Source of the DNA: Pantoea eucalypti
GTDB lineage: Bacteria; Pseudomonadota; Gammaproteobacteria; Enterobacterales; Enterobacteriaceae
Assembly: GCF_009646115.1 (NCBI RefSeq)
Contig: NZ_CP045720.1
Location: forward strand, 2,418,001-2,482,000
Length of the DNA: 64,000 bases
Reading direction: 5' to 3'
In this document: one piece after another, positions 35,555-44,803 of the stretch
How the letters are laid out: each line of letters begins with the position of its first letter
How positions within the stretch are numbered: position 1 is the stretch's first letter
Notes under the pieces: model-generated
Seen by the model: only the letters and a program-made list of their open reading frames with translations
Told to the model about the DNA's origin: nothing
Databases searched by the model: none
Position numbers and translations under genes: made by a program

Positions 35555-37504
35555 TTATCCTTTGGTATTTTTTGCTGATGAAGAAAAGTAGTTTTCAATT
35601 TCACTTTTTATTTTATTTTTATGTCCACTACCCGGTGCAATTATTGCAGCGCTTCCTCCTTCCGGATTTAAATGTAAATCACCACCTTTGGTATTAATCT
35701 CTCCATTACCATCGACGGTAATGTTAAAATTTTTACCAATAAAATTAATCGCACCTTCTTTAGTTAACTCAATCGCGCTCAGACCACACTCGATCCTTAC
35801 AGTGTCTCCGGCTGCAATGGTGTAAGAAGCAAAGGCCTGTTCAGTACGATTGCCCGTTGTCAGCGTTTTACTATTTCCCTGAGTGCCGAGAGCATGGTCA
35901 CCATCCACTCGCGTCTCATTATTAGCGCCCACCGAAACTGTCCTATTGTTCAGAACACTGTGTGATTCATCATTTTTAACATGGGTATCCATGTTCTTCT
36001 GCGCCTGGATCCACAGGTGTTCCTCACCCGCCTTATCCTCAAACCTCAGCGCGTTCGCCGTATCCGCCGTGCCATCCTTCGACCGGCTTAAAAAGCCCAT
36101 CTGCGTCGCCGCCGCCGGCAGCGCCCACGGCGGCATGCTCGCCTCGTTGTACACCCGGCCGATGATCAGCGGACGGTCCGGATCGCCGTTGATGAAGTCC
36201 ACCACCACTTCGTCGTTAACACGCGGGATCTGCACGCCGCCGAACCCCTGGCCCGCCCAGGCGCTGGAGACGCGCACCCAGCAGGAGCTGGTGTCGTCGC
36301 CCTTCGCCAGACGGTCCCAGTGAAACTTCACCTTCACCCGCCCGTAGCGGTCGGTCCAGATCGACTCGCCTTTCGGCCCCACCACCTTCGCCGTCTGCGG
36401 ACCGTGCGTTTTCGGCCACGGCGTCTCCGGCGGCGTGCGGTACGTCACCGACGACGGCAGCACCGTGAAGCTGATATTGTGCCGGCTCTCGCCGGTGTCG
36501 CCGCTGGCGTAACTGTTCTCGGCGAAGTCATAGGTCGCCGAGGTCACCAGATATTCGCCGTTGTCGCTGAAGTGCGGCGCGTTGATGATGGCGAAGGTGA
36601 AGCCCGGCGCGATGCCGGTGGCGGTGCCCGACCCGCTGACGCTGTGGTGCTCGGCCTGCCACACCTCCTGACGGATGCGCGCGTAGGACTCGCCGTGGCT
36701 GTGGTCGACAAAGTGGCCCGGCCAGTCGTAGACGTCCACCGAGCCCGGCACCGGCGACGCCGGGTTCTGCCGCGCCTGCAGCATCCACGCGTTCGGCTTG
36801 CGGAAGTCGTAGTCGTCGGTGCTGTAGATGCCCGGCGTCACGCTCTCCGCCAGCGACCACTGGCTGATGCCCTCTTCCGTCACCACGCCGCCCGACGGGG
36901 TGACGTGATAGGCGATGGTCTCATAGCCCGGAAACGCCTGATGCTGGTCCGGCGCGTCGCACAGCACCAGCGTATGTTTGTCCGCCTCGTGGCGGAAGAA
37001 GTAGTAAATCCCCTCCAGCTCCATCAGGCGGCTGATGAAGTCCAGGCTGCTCTCCTGATACTGCACGCAGTACTCCCACACCCGGTAGTTGCCCGCCAGG
37101 CGCGTCTCTACGTTAACCGCGTACTCCTTCAGCAGCGTCTGCACAATCTGCGGCACCGTCTGGCTCTGGAAGATGCGCAGGTTGCGGTCGCGCTGCATCG
37201 GCCACAGGTCCGGCTCAACCGTCAGCTGGTAGACCGCGTAGCGGGTGCCGCTCAGCTCCTGGCTGCGCACCGCCACCCGGGTGATTTTGCCGTTGAGGTA
37301 GCGCGGGCTCAGCGCGTTCATCAGGCCGTCGGTCGGCAGCGTAAACGTCACCGGCTTGCCCAGCAGGGCGTGACGGTCGATGCGCGCGTCGGTGGCCAGC
37401 AGTTCGGCGGTGAGCACAAACGGACGGGACAGCGTCTCGGTGCCCGTGAGCGTATGGAACAGCAGGCCGTCCGCCGGCAGCTGTGCAGTAATGCGTGAGA
37501 ACAT
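35555..37504 (-). CDS. vgrG: VgrG spike protein, intact copy
   Basis: 649 residues with the same C-terminal beta-helix and tail as 26900-28849, ending SSSAKNTKG. Small changes in the gp27-like part (NVETRLAGNYRVWEY, MQRDRNL, EADKHTL) are shared with the copy at 44803-46732 rather than with its cassette twin, a sign of gene conversion between vgrG genes. It should carry the Tre1-like effector. Confidence 0.95.
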   Translation of the reverse strand: MFSRITAQLPADGLLFHTLTGTETLSRPFVLTAELLATDARIDRHALLGKPVTFTLPTDGLMNALSPRYLNGKITRVAVRSQELSGTRYAVYQLTVEPDLWPMQRDRNLRIFQSQTVPQIVQTLLKEYAVNVETRLAGNYRVWEYCVQYQESSLDFISRLMELEGIYYFFRHEADKHTLVLCDAPDQHQAFPGYETIAYHVTPSGGVVTEEGISQWSLAESVTPGIYSTDDYDFRKPNAWMLQARQNPASPVPGSVDVYDWPGHFVDHSHGESYARIRQEVWQAEHHSVSGSGTATGIAPGFTFAIINAPHFSDNGEYLVTSATYDFAENSYASGDTGESRHNISFTVLPSSVTYRTPPETPWPKTHGPQTAKVVGPKGESIWTDRYGRVKVKFHWDRLAKGDDTSSCWVRVSSAWAGQGFGGVQIPRVNDEVVVDFINGDPDRPLIIGRVYNEASMPPWALPAAATQMGFLSRSKDGTADTANALRFEDKAGEEHLWIQAQKNMDTHVKNDESHSVLNNRTVSVGANNETRVDGDHALGTQGNSKTLTTGNRTEQAFASYTIAAGDTVRIECGLSAIELTKEGAINFIGKNFNITVDGNGEINTKGGDLHLNPEGGSAAIIAPGSGHKNKIKSEIENYFSSSAKNTKG

Positions 37505-38037
37505 AATCAGATTCCGTGCTTATATTAGAGATTAGGTACCAGTACGTCATGGCGCTGTCATTCAGAGTATCGATGTGCACCAGTGGCTCCCAGCCATCCG
37601 CGGTCGACAGGTAATGCGTGTCGCGCTGCTGCTTTCACCTACCGTTTGTAACTCTCTACACAGGCAGCACACCGTCCCGGTTTAGTTCCCGTGGTGTTAC
37701 AGGACTTTTAGCCCGTCATGGCAGGCTTTTTAAACAGCCAGTCAGACATATTTATCTCACACTGGCAGCCTTCATACGCGGCCCAGACTTCCAGGCAGGG
37801 TGAGTCATCCGTGGTTAATTAGCGTCAGATGTGAGTTAAACCGATATCAGGGAGGCAACTGGTTCCAGTCCCTTGGCTGGAAGCTGCCTGGCAGCGCAAC
37901 GGTAATGCAGGATTTCTTCTCTGGCCAGGGTATAAAGGCATTTTCGGAAGCGCTGTTAGATCGCTTCCCTGGAGAAGCCCGACGTAAAAGAAAAGTATAT
38001 TCCTTGTTAATATTAACAGCCTGTTTCCCTTCTTAGT
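37505..38037 (-). pseudogene. degraded copy of the unknown gene at 7593-8655
   Basis: About 340 bp (37690-38030) align with the 5' part of the pseudogene at 7593-8655: MSDWLFKK, the GRY/DDSPYLE region and the start (NINKEYTFLL), but with several frame breaks and stops. Between 37540 and 37620 another open piece reads HYLSTADGWEPLVHIDTL, which I cannot place. No intact gene exists in this interval. The upstream neighbour is the paralogous membrane-protein gene, as in the first copy. Confidence 0.6.
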
Positions 38038-38490
38038 TTAATTCGCCAGCCAGATGCCGTAATAAATCACTATAGTTCCAAGAGAAAGAATGACCTTTGA
38101 AAAAATGAACAGCCCTGGTGCCAGCTTACTGATAGCCGGTGAAAACCGCCTGTAATTGTCTGCATTATATTTCTTGTGAAAATCCATAACAGTGCCAAAC
38201 ATATTGCAGAATCCGACAAGTATAAATTTCATACCCCATATAAAAAATAATGATGCACCTAACGCCTCCATTAAGTCCCCTGCGGCGTCCCTGGTAAAAC
38301 CCGGGATTATAGCTGCCAGTCCTTTAAGCACGAATCCAATAGCGATAATGGCGATAAAAATCCCAACAAAAGCTTTCCCTATACCAGCCAGCGTTTCTTT
38401 TCCATAGGAAATCTTACTGCTCCAGATAAAATACACCGTCACTGACCAGAAGAATAAAAATGCTAAAATTTCCATGTTGTTGCCATCCAT
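38038..38490 (-). CDS. polytopic inner-membrane protein, paralogue of 8676-9128
   Basis: 150 residues, about half identical to its paralogue, with four hydrophobic segments and the same KKYNADNYRRFSP and SLGTIVIYYGIWLAN blocks. Start MDGNNMEILAFLFFW is the basis for choosing 9128 in the paralogue. Unknown family; possible immunity to a membrane-acting effector. Confidence 0.7.
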   Translation of the reverse strand: MDGNNMEILAFLFFWSVTVYFIWSSKISYGKETLAGIGKAFVGIFIAIIAIGFVLKGLAAIIPGFTRDAAGDLMEALGASLFFIWGMKFILVGFCNMFGTVMDFHKKYNADNYRRFSPAISKLAPGLFIFSKVILSLGTIVIYYGIWLAN

Positions 38491-38923
38491 TTTTAAAAAT
38501 CAATTAGCAGCCAGAATCGTTATGTAGCCGCTAATTATAGCAATATTGCTAAGGCCACCTCCCTCAACATTATCCGAACATCCTACACTGCTAATAATAA
38601 AATCACTCACGGAATTTATGATAAGTTACAAATAAACTTCACCCGTTAATCTTAATAATAAAGAAAATCTGACGCTGGTTGTTTCCGTATTAGTTTGATG
38701 ATTGAGTCAGGGCGGTCAAATATGCGGATAAAATGCGGCTTTAAATAGAAGAATGAAAATTTAATGCCTGAGGACTCGCTTGCGGATGATCTATTAATTT
38801 AGAAAGCTGAGCTAAGTTACCAGCCTAATCATAACCCCAGTGAAATTTATCCTTAAGTTGGAGAAATTTTAAAAAGCAACATAGAGAATTATAAATTGAT
38901 TAATAAAATACCCATAAATGTAC
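38491..38923. other. AT-rich gap with a short diverged ORF
   Basis: The only coding trace is a short frame ending SNIAIISGYITILAAN upstream of the membrane gene, similar to the ending of 9137-9301. It lacks an ATG. The rest shows no gene, repeat or clear terminator. Confidence 0.4.
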
Positions 38924-39319
38924 TCACCTAATCTTTTCTCTCAATTCATTAGCTGATGCAGCATCACCAGAAGATTGAATCTCATCGATCAATCTCGAAG
39001 CTTCAATCATATCTCCTTTATTTATCAAATAAACCGCATAATTGTACCTGGCAACCTCATTTCCTTGTAAGGCAGATATTTTCAACCATTTTATCATGTC
39101 AGGCTTGATGAAATTTGAAAATGCATAATACTGATATAGCTTAATAGAGGCATCGCTATTTACCTCCAAGGATTTCTTCTTGTAATAAACAATTTCATCT
39201 TCATTTAAATAGTAAATAGTTCCACTTGAAAGCATTCTTGAACCTCGCGACCAGCTCACGATAAAAATAGTAGACTCGTCAAAATAGATAATAAAATATA
39301 AATTATCGTTAATTTTCAC
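38924..39319 (-). CDS. Sel1-like small protein, orphan immunity candidate
   Basis: 131 residues, cytoplasmic. A beta-rich N-terminal part (NLYFIIYFDESTIFIVSWSRG) is followed by Sel1/TPR-like helical repeats (MIKWLKISALQGNEVARYNYAVYLINKGD, ASRLIDEIQSSGDAASANEL). Sel1-type proteins occur as immunity proteins in polymorphic toxin loci. It lies after the Imm22-like gene and a terminator, so it has no adjacent toxin now. Confidence 0.55.
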   Translation of the reverse strand: MKINDNLYFIIYFDESTIFIVSWSRGSRMLSSGTIYYLNEDEIVYYKKKSLEVNSDASIKLYQYYAFSNFIKPDMIKWLKISALQGNEVARYNYAVYLINKGDMIEASRLIDEIQSSGDAASANELREKIR

Positions 39320-39370
39320 TGAAGGATATGAGCATCTCTAAGAAAATAGCAGAGAGTTGAAATTATGAAT

Positions 39371-39405
39371 AAAAAACCGGAATGAGCATAATAGCCGCCT
39401 CCGGT
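39371..39405 (-). terminator. intrinsic terminator after the Imm22-like gene
   Basis: On the minus strand ACCGGA and TCCGGT form a 6-bp stem with an 18-nt loop, followed by T6. It lies 43 nt after the immunity stop. Confidence 0.55.
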
Positions 39406-39447
39406 AGATACCAAGAAACTAGGTTAGATCACTTTTAAAGTGTTAAA

Positions 39448-39858
39448 TCAATCACCTTTGAAGCAACCAATATATTTTAATCCTTTAAAATCACTACCTA
39501 TAGCAGGAAAATTATCAACGTCAAGATTTGAATACCATAAAATGGCGTTTGCTTTATCAATTCCCAAGTTGGCGCATGTATTTCTTATTTTTTCCATCTC
39601 ACTTAGATCAACTGCTGCTTGCTCAAGTATCTCATTAAGAGGAACATCTTTTTCTTCTCTTGGTATTATTCCTATAAAGTCTTCATCGTACCACTTTGTG
39701 CCAAGATACTGACAAAATGCACAAACTTTATAGGAGGGATCCTCAAAATCCCCTTCAGTTGAGTAATCAAGCTCAAAATATTTCAAATAGTCTTTTTCGG
39801 AATCATAATTACTTCCTATCCAAAGATGTACAATATCCGCGTCGTAATTAGTATTCAT
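39448..39858 (-). CDS. Imm22-like immunity protein for the PAAR-Rhs effector
   Basis: About 136 residues, strongly acidic, cytoplasmic. VHLWIGSNYDSEKDYLKYFELD, then GDFEDPSYKVCAFCQYLGTKWYDEDFIGI is the pattern I know from the Imm22 family. Start at 39858 (one-base overlap with the rhs stop, TGATG, with GGA about 8 nt upstream) is preferred over 39867. It follows the nuclease-like tip directly and should neutralise it. Confidence 0.75.
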   Translation of the reverse strand: MNTNYDADIVHLWIGSNYDSEKDYLKYFELDYSTEGDFEDPSYKVCAFCQYLGTKWYDEDFIGIIPREEKDVPLNEILEQAAVDLSEMEKIRNTCANLGIDKANAILWYSNLDVDNFPAIGSDFKGLKYIGCFKGD

Positions 39859-42800
39859 CAAAAGCATCCTGTTCGTTTCATGTGGATCGAATGGTGTGTT
39901 TCTATAATGTCTATGGCTTGCATCTTAGTTTCAGCACTTTTTAAATCACTGATAAGTTTGTTATGGAAATGCCGCCCTGCTTTACTTCCATGATGAGGAC
40001 CATTTGGGACAGGCATTCCATTTCTATCAGTGACATTAATAAATGTAATTTCGCTAGTCGGAACTGTCATTGCTTTAAGCTCTTCTGCGCTAAACCCTAA
40101 CTCTTTCGCTTTAGATGCTATCGATACAGGGAACATTTCATGCATACCACCGGGACTTCGAAGAGCACTCTCAACAGCTGATTTATTATCGATAATATCC
40201 TGAACTGATGCGCCATTAAACCAGGAGTTAAACGTGCCTTTTTCCCAAGGAATCAAGCCTAATGGATCCACCCAAACCATTGGATCATTAACATAGGTGT
40301 AAGTATTCAATCCACCCTTTAACCCTATCGGGTCCGGCTGCGTATAGCGACCGCCGCGCGGGTCATAATATCTTAGCGTGTTATAGTGCAGCCCGGTTTC
40401 ACGGTCAAGGTACTGTCCCTGAAAACGAAGGTTCTGCGGCACGCCCCAGCTCGCATTACACTGTTCTGACAGGGTGCGCCCCCAGACAGAGAAGTTGCCG
40501 CGCCAGACGCTTTTGCCTTCCTCATCAGTCAGCCTGTCCGGCAGGCCGTTTATCTCGGTGTGGTACCAGTAAATATCACTATGCGCGCCTGTGCTGTCAA
40601 TACGTGCCAGCGGTTCGTAGCTGTTTTCTGCATAAACATAGCGTACGCCTGTGTCTGGCCTGTGAGTGCTGCTTTCACCAACCAGTTGCATGCCCAGCCA
40701 GGCAAATTTTGTGCATTCCGGCTGCTCCTGACGGTGCCGCCAGACGCGTTTTTCCGTACGGCGTCCCAGCGCATCGTACAAGTATTGCGCGCGGCTGAAT
40801 TCAATATCACCCTCAATCTGAACATCACTGATACGATGCTCACTGTCATAAAAAAAACGCTGCACAATACCCCGGTGGCTATCATGCCGCTCCGTCATAC
40901 GACCAAAGCCATCATATTCCCAGCGCACACCATCCAGACGCCTCAGCATGTTATTCCGTACCGGATGCAAATCCTGTGTTGTCTGATTGTCTGCAGCGTC
41001 ATACAAAAACTGTTCATCACAGCCCGGCATTATGCTTTGCGTCACCCTGCCAGCTGCATCGTATCCCCATAGCAACTGTCGGTATTTCTCCTGCGGCGAC
41101 GACGGTGTGCCATCTGTATAAATCTGACGGATAATCTGATCGGCCTGATCCCACTGGTAACGTCTTTCTGCAATCAGCGTTTTACGCGGGTTGTCCAGAC
41201 AGCGCCGATGGGAAATCCGTCCCGCCACGTCATAATATGTCTCCTGCGTTAGCACGCCCTGCGTGCGATTCGTTTCCCGGTGCAGACGGTCTCGCTGATA
41301 TCCTGCCAGGGACAACTTTTTCGCGTTGAAGGAGAGTTGAATCTCCAGAAGATGTCCACTGCCGTAACGAAGAAAGTCGATTTTCTGTCCATCCGGGTAT
41401 GACGTTGCACTCAGATTATTCAGTGCATCATATTGATGACAGTACTCCCCTGAATGATTTTTTTCGCTGATCAATCTGCCCAGTTTATTATAGGTAAATA
41501 TCTGATATTCAGCATGTTCCGGGTCACGCATCTCAATAGCAGCCTGACGCCATTCCTGATATGGCGCGCGACAAATCTCTAATGCCAGGGCACTGTGCCG
41601 GAACTCGGTCCGATGCTCACATGTTTCACGCGCCGTCATTCGCCCCAGCGCATCATATTCATAGTTCGTGACTTGAGGCGGCATTTCGCTGCTGCTGTCC
41701 GGATAGCGGATAAGCGACTCTACCTGCTGGAGCGCATTGTAATGATACTCGGTCTTCCGTCCTGCATAATCCTGCTGCTGCTGCAATAATCCAGTCGAAC
41801 TATAGCTAAAATGCCACTCCTGCATGTTGCTGTTAATTAATGTTGTCAGTCGCCCAGCCCGATTGAAACGAAACTGTGTTTTCTGGCCCGCCGGATCAAC
41901 TGCCTCAATGACCTGACCACGGGAATTTAAAGTAACTTTATGCGCCAGAATACCTTCAATACTTTGCCCGCATAGTAAGCCGGCTTTATTGTATTCGAAT
42001 CGGGTTTCACGTCCGTCCGGACGCGTTAAAATTTCAAGTCGCCCCGCCGGACTCCATGCAAATCGCTGTGTATTGCCCAGCGCATCCGTGATGCTTACCA
42101 GCCTTCCTGTATCATCATACTGACGGCGAGCAGGGTAACCGGAACAGTCTTCTTCGCGGATTAGTTGGCCACGACTGTCCCACCAGAAACAGTGCCGGTT
42201 ACAATGAGCATCTATGCGCTCAACCAGATCTCCCTGTTCATTCCATTTAAAAAGCGTGGTTGCACCTTCCGGATCGGTCAGAGACACAACATCACCGGCT
42301 AGATTATACTCGTATTGCCATACTGCACCGTTCGGTAACACCTCTTTCAACGGGAGCGCATATAACGGATGCCAGGTTTTAAGCGTGGTGCGCTCCAGCG
42401 GATCGCGCTCCATCGTCAGATTTCCACGCGCATCAAAAGCGTACTCCCAGCGGGCTCCGTCGGGCTGTACCATCTCATTTAGCTGTTCACTGGTCCCAGC
42501 CCAGTTGAATGCCCAGCTACCGCCATGTTCATCGGTATAAGCCGTTATACGGTACAACATATCCCAGCGATGCTGACTGGATACACCTTCATCGTTACTC
42601 ACATAGGCGATGCGTTCTTTTTCGTCAGTATTAATACGCCAGTTTTCCAGCACGCTTGCCTGTTCATCCAGCACCTGGTAGGAAGAAACTCGCCAGTGCC
42701 TGCTGTCCAGAGCGGGTTGCCACTGATACTGAACTTTCAGGCCGGTTGAAAAACTGTGCCATGCCAGCATGTCACTAGCCCGATCCCAGCCATACTGGCG

Positions 42801-44381
42801 CAAAACGATGTTGTCCGCATCGCTCACCATGATCAGCTGGTTCTGCTCGTTGTAACGGTAAGACACCATGCAGCGGCGCGTATTTCCACAAACCTGATAT
42901 ACTGCGCTAAGCCGTCCCCACTCCTGATACTCAAGCTCGACATCAAGTGCTTCATTATCACTAAAGATGCGTACCAACTGCCCCTGCTTATTCCATTCAA
43001 AATATTGAGCATTTTCATGGCGATCGTAGAGACGATGCAGGCGCCATTCGCCCATATTTAAGGGATCCGGTTCGTAAAGCTGGTGTTCGCCGTCATGATG
43101 CTGTATCACCATCGCACCGTTCGGGCTACAGAACAGTTTCAGACCTTCTTCCTGAAAATCAATGACGTCTCCTGTATTGACCTTGCCCATGCCCAACTCA
43201 CGGCCAGTCATATCACGAAACATCAGTTGATTATCCGGCAAACGATACAAGCGGGTTTCAAAAGGCAGCATCCAGCCAGTACCTAATATCCCGGCTGCTA
43301 AGTTGCGACTGTGGTAAATACGCTGCCATCTGAGTGGTATGCGATCCGGTAGCACAAAATCGAGGTCTTCATCCTGTGCAAGGATTTTAGCGCCAGTAGC
43401 AATATTGACAGGAAATGCCGTACTACTGGCTTTAATGACTGCCTGAGCAGCGGCTTCGGTTGCGACGATGCCGCCGAGCGGGCAAATGATTTCTTTAGCA
43501 AGGCCGCGCAGAATTAGACGGCTGTAACCAAACTTGATCAGCTGTGGCAGTACCCCTGCCAGGGCCCCGCCCAGTAAATTACCAGCCATATACGCCAGCA
43601 TGTTTTTACCGCTGTGGATGTCACGCACTGTAATGGTATCGCCGCCGATGCGTACACGGGGATTTTCGCTAATTTTAATAACTGCTTCACAAGTGCTTTT
43701 GTCACCATTACGCGCAGCAGGCTGGTTATTGATTAACACTTTTTTTGAACCCTGCGCGATAAAATTACTGCTGGTGACCATATGGCCTTTAGCACATGCG
43801 ACTTTATCCTGCGGCATGGGTGCCGCATAAGGGTTTGCACTTTCCACCACAGGCTGAGTCAGGCTGGTCCAGACGCTTTTTCCCCAATCTTTAATGTCAT
43901 CAGACGTAATGTGGCTAGCCTTCTCAGCCACTGACATAAGCGCAGCACCGGGATTCAGTGTTGTTTTCATTGCCATTGCTACGCCAGTAAGCGCAAGCAT
44001 ACCGATCCCCGCCCAGTCAATGCCTTCATCTTGGGCAACTGGCATATTAAGATAGCCACGATCCACAGTGCCGGCTGCGCGCGCTGCCTTTTTCCCCATT
44101 ATCAACACATCGTCAGACCCACTGATGATGATCGCATCAGGCGGTCCGGGATCAATTACGCTGTCGACAAATTTGCCTGCAGCGTCGCCGATTTCCTCAA
44201 GTTTTCCGCTGAAAATCAGCCCGGCAATCGCTGCACCGCCAATCACCGCACCAATTCCTGTACCCGCTGCCAGCATCACTCCTGCAACGATGGCACCTTC
44301 TACCAGGCCTCCCACAAAATCGGCAAGCGCCGAGCTATGCACCAGGGGGTCGTCGATACGGGCTGCAATAAAATCCGTCAT
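39858..44381 (-). CDS. rhs: PAAR-Rhs effector with C-terminal nuclease-like tip
   Basis: 1507 residues and the only complete PAAR-Rhs gene here. The N-terminus (MTDFIAARIDDPLVHSS) has a hydrophobic Gly/Ala segment (about 25-60), PAAR loops (GSDDVLIMGKKAARAAG, GSKKVLINNQPAARNGD, NPRVRIGGD), a further hydrophobic region, and from about 330 the Rhs shell ending GLHYNTLRYYDPRGGRYTQPDPIGL and WVDPLGL. The last 131 residues are the toxin: PGGMHEMFPV, NGPHHGSKAGRHFHNKL and a final HH pair, a His pattern seen in HNH-type nuclease toxins. Eag upstream, Imm22-like immunity downstream. Toxin class is inferred. Confidence 0.9.
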   Translation of the reverse strand: MTDFIAARIDDPLVHSSALADFVGGLVEGAIVAGVMLAAGTGIGAVIGGAAIAGLIFSGKLEEIGDAAGKFVDSVIDPGPPDAIIISGSDDVLIMGKKAARAAGTVDRGYLNMPVAQDEGIDWAGIGMLALTGVAMAMKTTLNPGAALMSVAEKASHITSDDIKDWGKSVWTSLTQPVVESANPYAAPMPQDKVACAKGHMVTSSNFIAQGSKKVLINNQPAARNGDKSTCEAVIKISENPRVRIGGDTITVRDIHSGKNMLAYMAGNLLGGALAGVLPQLIKFGYSRLILRGLAKEIICPLGGIVATEAAAQAVIKASSTAFPVNIATGAKILAQDEDLDFVLPDRIPLRWQRIYHSRNLAAGILGTGWMLPFETRLYRLPDNQLMFRDMTGRELGMGKVNTGDVIDFQEEGLKLFCSPNGAMVIQHHDGEHQLYEPDPLNMGEWRLHRLYDRHENAQYFEWNKQGQLVRIFSDNEALDVELEYQEWGRLSAVYQVCGNTRRCMVSYRYNEQNQLIMVSDADNIVLRQYGWDRASDMLAWHSFSTGLKVQYQWQPALDSRHWRVSSYQVLDEQASVLENWRINTDEKERIAYVSNDEGVSSQHRWDMLYRITAYTDEHGGSWAFNWAGTSEQLNEMVQPDGARWEYAFDARGNLTMERDPLERTTLKTWHPLYALPLKEVLPNGAVWQYEYNLAGDVVSLTDPEGATTLFKWNEQGDLVERIDAHCNRHCFWWDSRGQLIREEDCSGYPARRQYDDTGRLVSITDALGNTQRFAWSPAGRLEILTRPDGRETRFEYNKAGLLCGQSIEGILAHKVTLNSRGQVIEAVDPAGQKTQFRFNRAGRLTTLINSNMQEWHFSYSSTGLLQQQQDYAGRKTEYHYNALQQVESLIRYPDSSSEMPPQVTNYEYDALGRMTARETCEHRTEFRHSALALEICRAPYQEWRQAAIEMRDPEHAEYQIFTYNKLGRLISEKNHSGEYCHQYDALNNLSATSYPDGQKIDFLRYGSGHLLEIQLSFNAKKLSLAGYQRDRLHRETNRTQGVLTQETYYDVAGRISHRRCLDNPRKTLIAERRYQWDQADQIIRQIYTDGTPSSPQEKYRQLLWGYDAAGRVTQSIMPGCDEQFLYDAADNQTTQDLHPVRNNMLRRLDGVRWEYDGFGRMTERHDSHRGIVQRFFYDSEHRISDVQIEGDIEFSRAQYLYDALGRRTEKRVWRHRQEQPECTKFAWLGMQLVGESSTHRPDTGVRYVYAENSYEPLARIDSTGAHSDIYWYHTEINGLPDRLTDEEGKSVWRGNFSVWGRTLSEQCNASWGVPQNLRFQGQYLDRETGLHYNTLRYYDPRGGRYTQPDPIGLKGGLNTYTYVNDPMVWVDPLGLIPWEKGTFNSWFNGASVQDIIDNKSAVESALRSPGGMHEMFPVSIASKAKELGFSAEELKAMTVPTSEITFINVTDRNGMPVPNGPHHGSKAGRHFHNKLISDLKSAETKMQAIDIIETHHSIHMKRTGCF

Positions 44382-44383
44382 CG

Positions 44384-44803
44384 TCAGACTCCCAGTTGCA
44401 TACCCGCTTTGACTGAGTTCCAGAGCGCATCTGTATCTGCATCAAAAGGGGTCGTTCGGCTAAAGGTCAGTACAAGGAGATGATCTTCCATTCGCACGAT
44501 CGCTAGCTGTTCATACATCATGACATGCTGGTTCTCGAAAGAGAGTTTGACCTCTTTTGCAGACTGGCCCGCAATAGTGCTTGTCACCTGCTCACCCATT
44601 ACAACCTTCTTCATTCGCTGCTTAATCCTGGCCAGCTGCTGGGAGAAATAGTCATTTTCTTCTTCAGGTGAGATATCCCATGCGCGGGTGATGACTAAAG
44701 TTGCATCACTGGCAGGAAATTTCAGAACATTGATGCTGTGATCCTGCCAGGCATCAGACAAGTTGAGGGTGCCCTCTGAAAGAGCAAATGATTTAATTTC
44801 CAT
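44384..44803 (-). CDS. Eag-type chaperone (DUF1795) for the PAAR-Rhs effector
   Basis: 139 residues with the DUF1795 pattern (LSDAWQDHSINVLKFP, ATLVITRAWDISPEEENDYF, QQLARIKQRM, VLTFSRTTPFDADTD). The ATG overlaps the vgrG stop by one base and its stop is 2 nt before the rhs start, so vgrG, eag and rhs are coupled. It should protect the hydrophobic segments of the PAAR-Rhs protein before loading. Confidence 0.88.
   Translation of the reverse strand: MEIKSFALSEGTLNLSDAWQDHSINVLKFPASDATLVITRAWDISPEEENDYFSQQLARIKQRMKKVVMGEQVTSTIAGQSAKEVKLSFENQHVMMYEQLAIVRMEDHLLVLTFSRTTPFDADTDALWNSVKAGMQLGV

Larger units (their letters stand above)
34035..37504 (-). repeat. long repeat copy 2: vgrG, long eag and PAAR N-terminus
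   Basis: Partner of 25385-28849. The two copies differ by scattered single bases; for example the Eag proteins differ at a handful of residues. The left boundary is at the PAAR/toxin junction. Confidence 0.85.
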
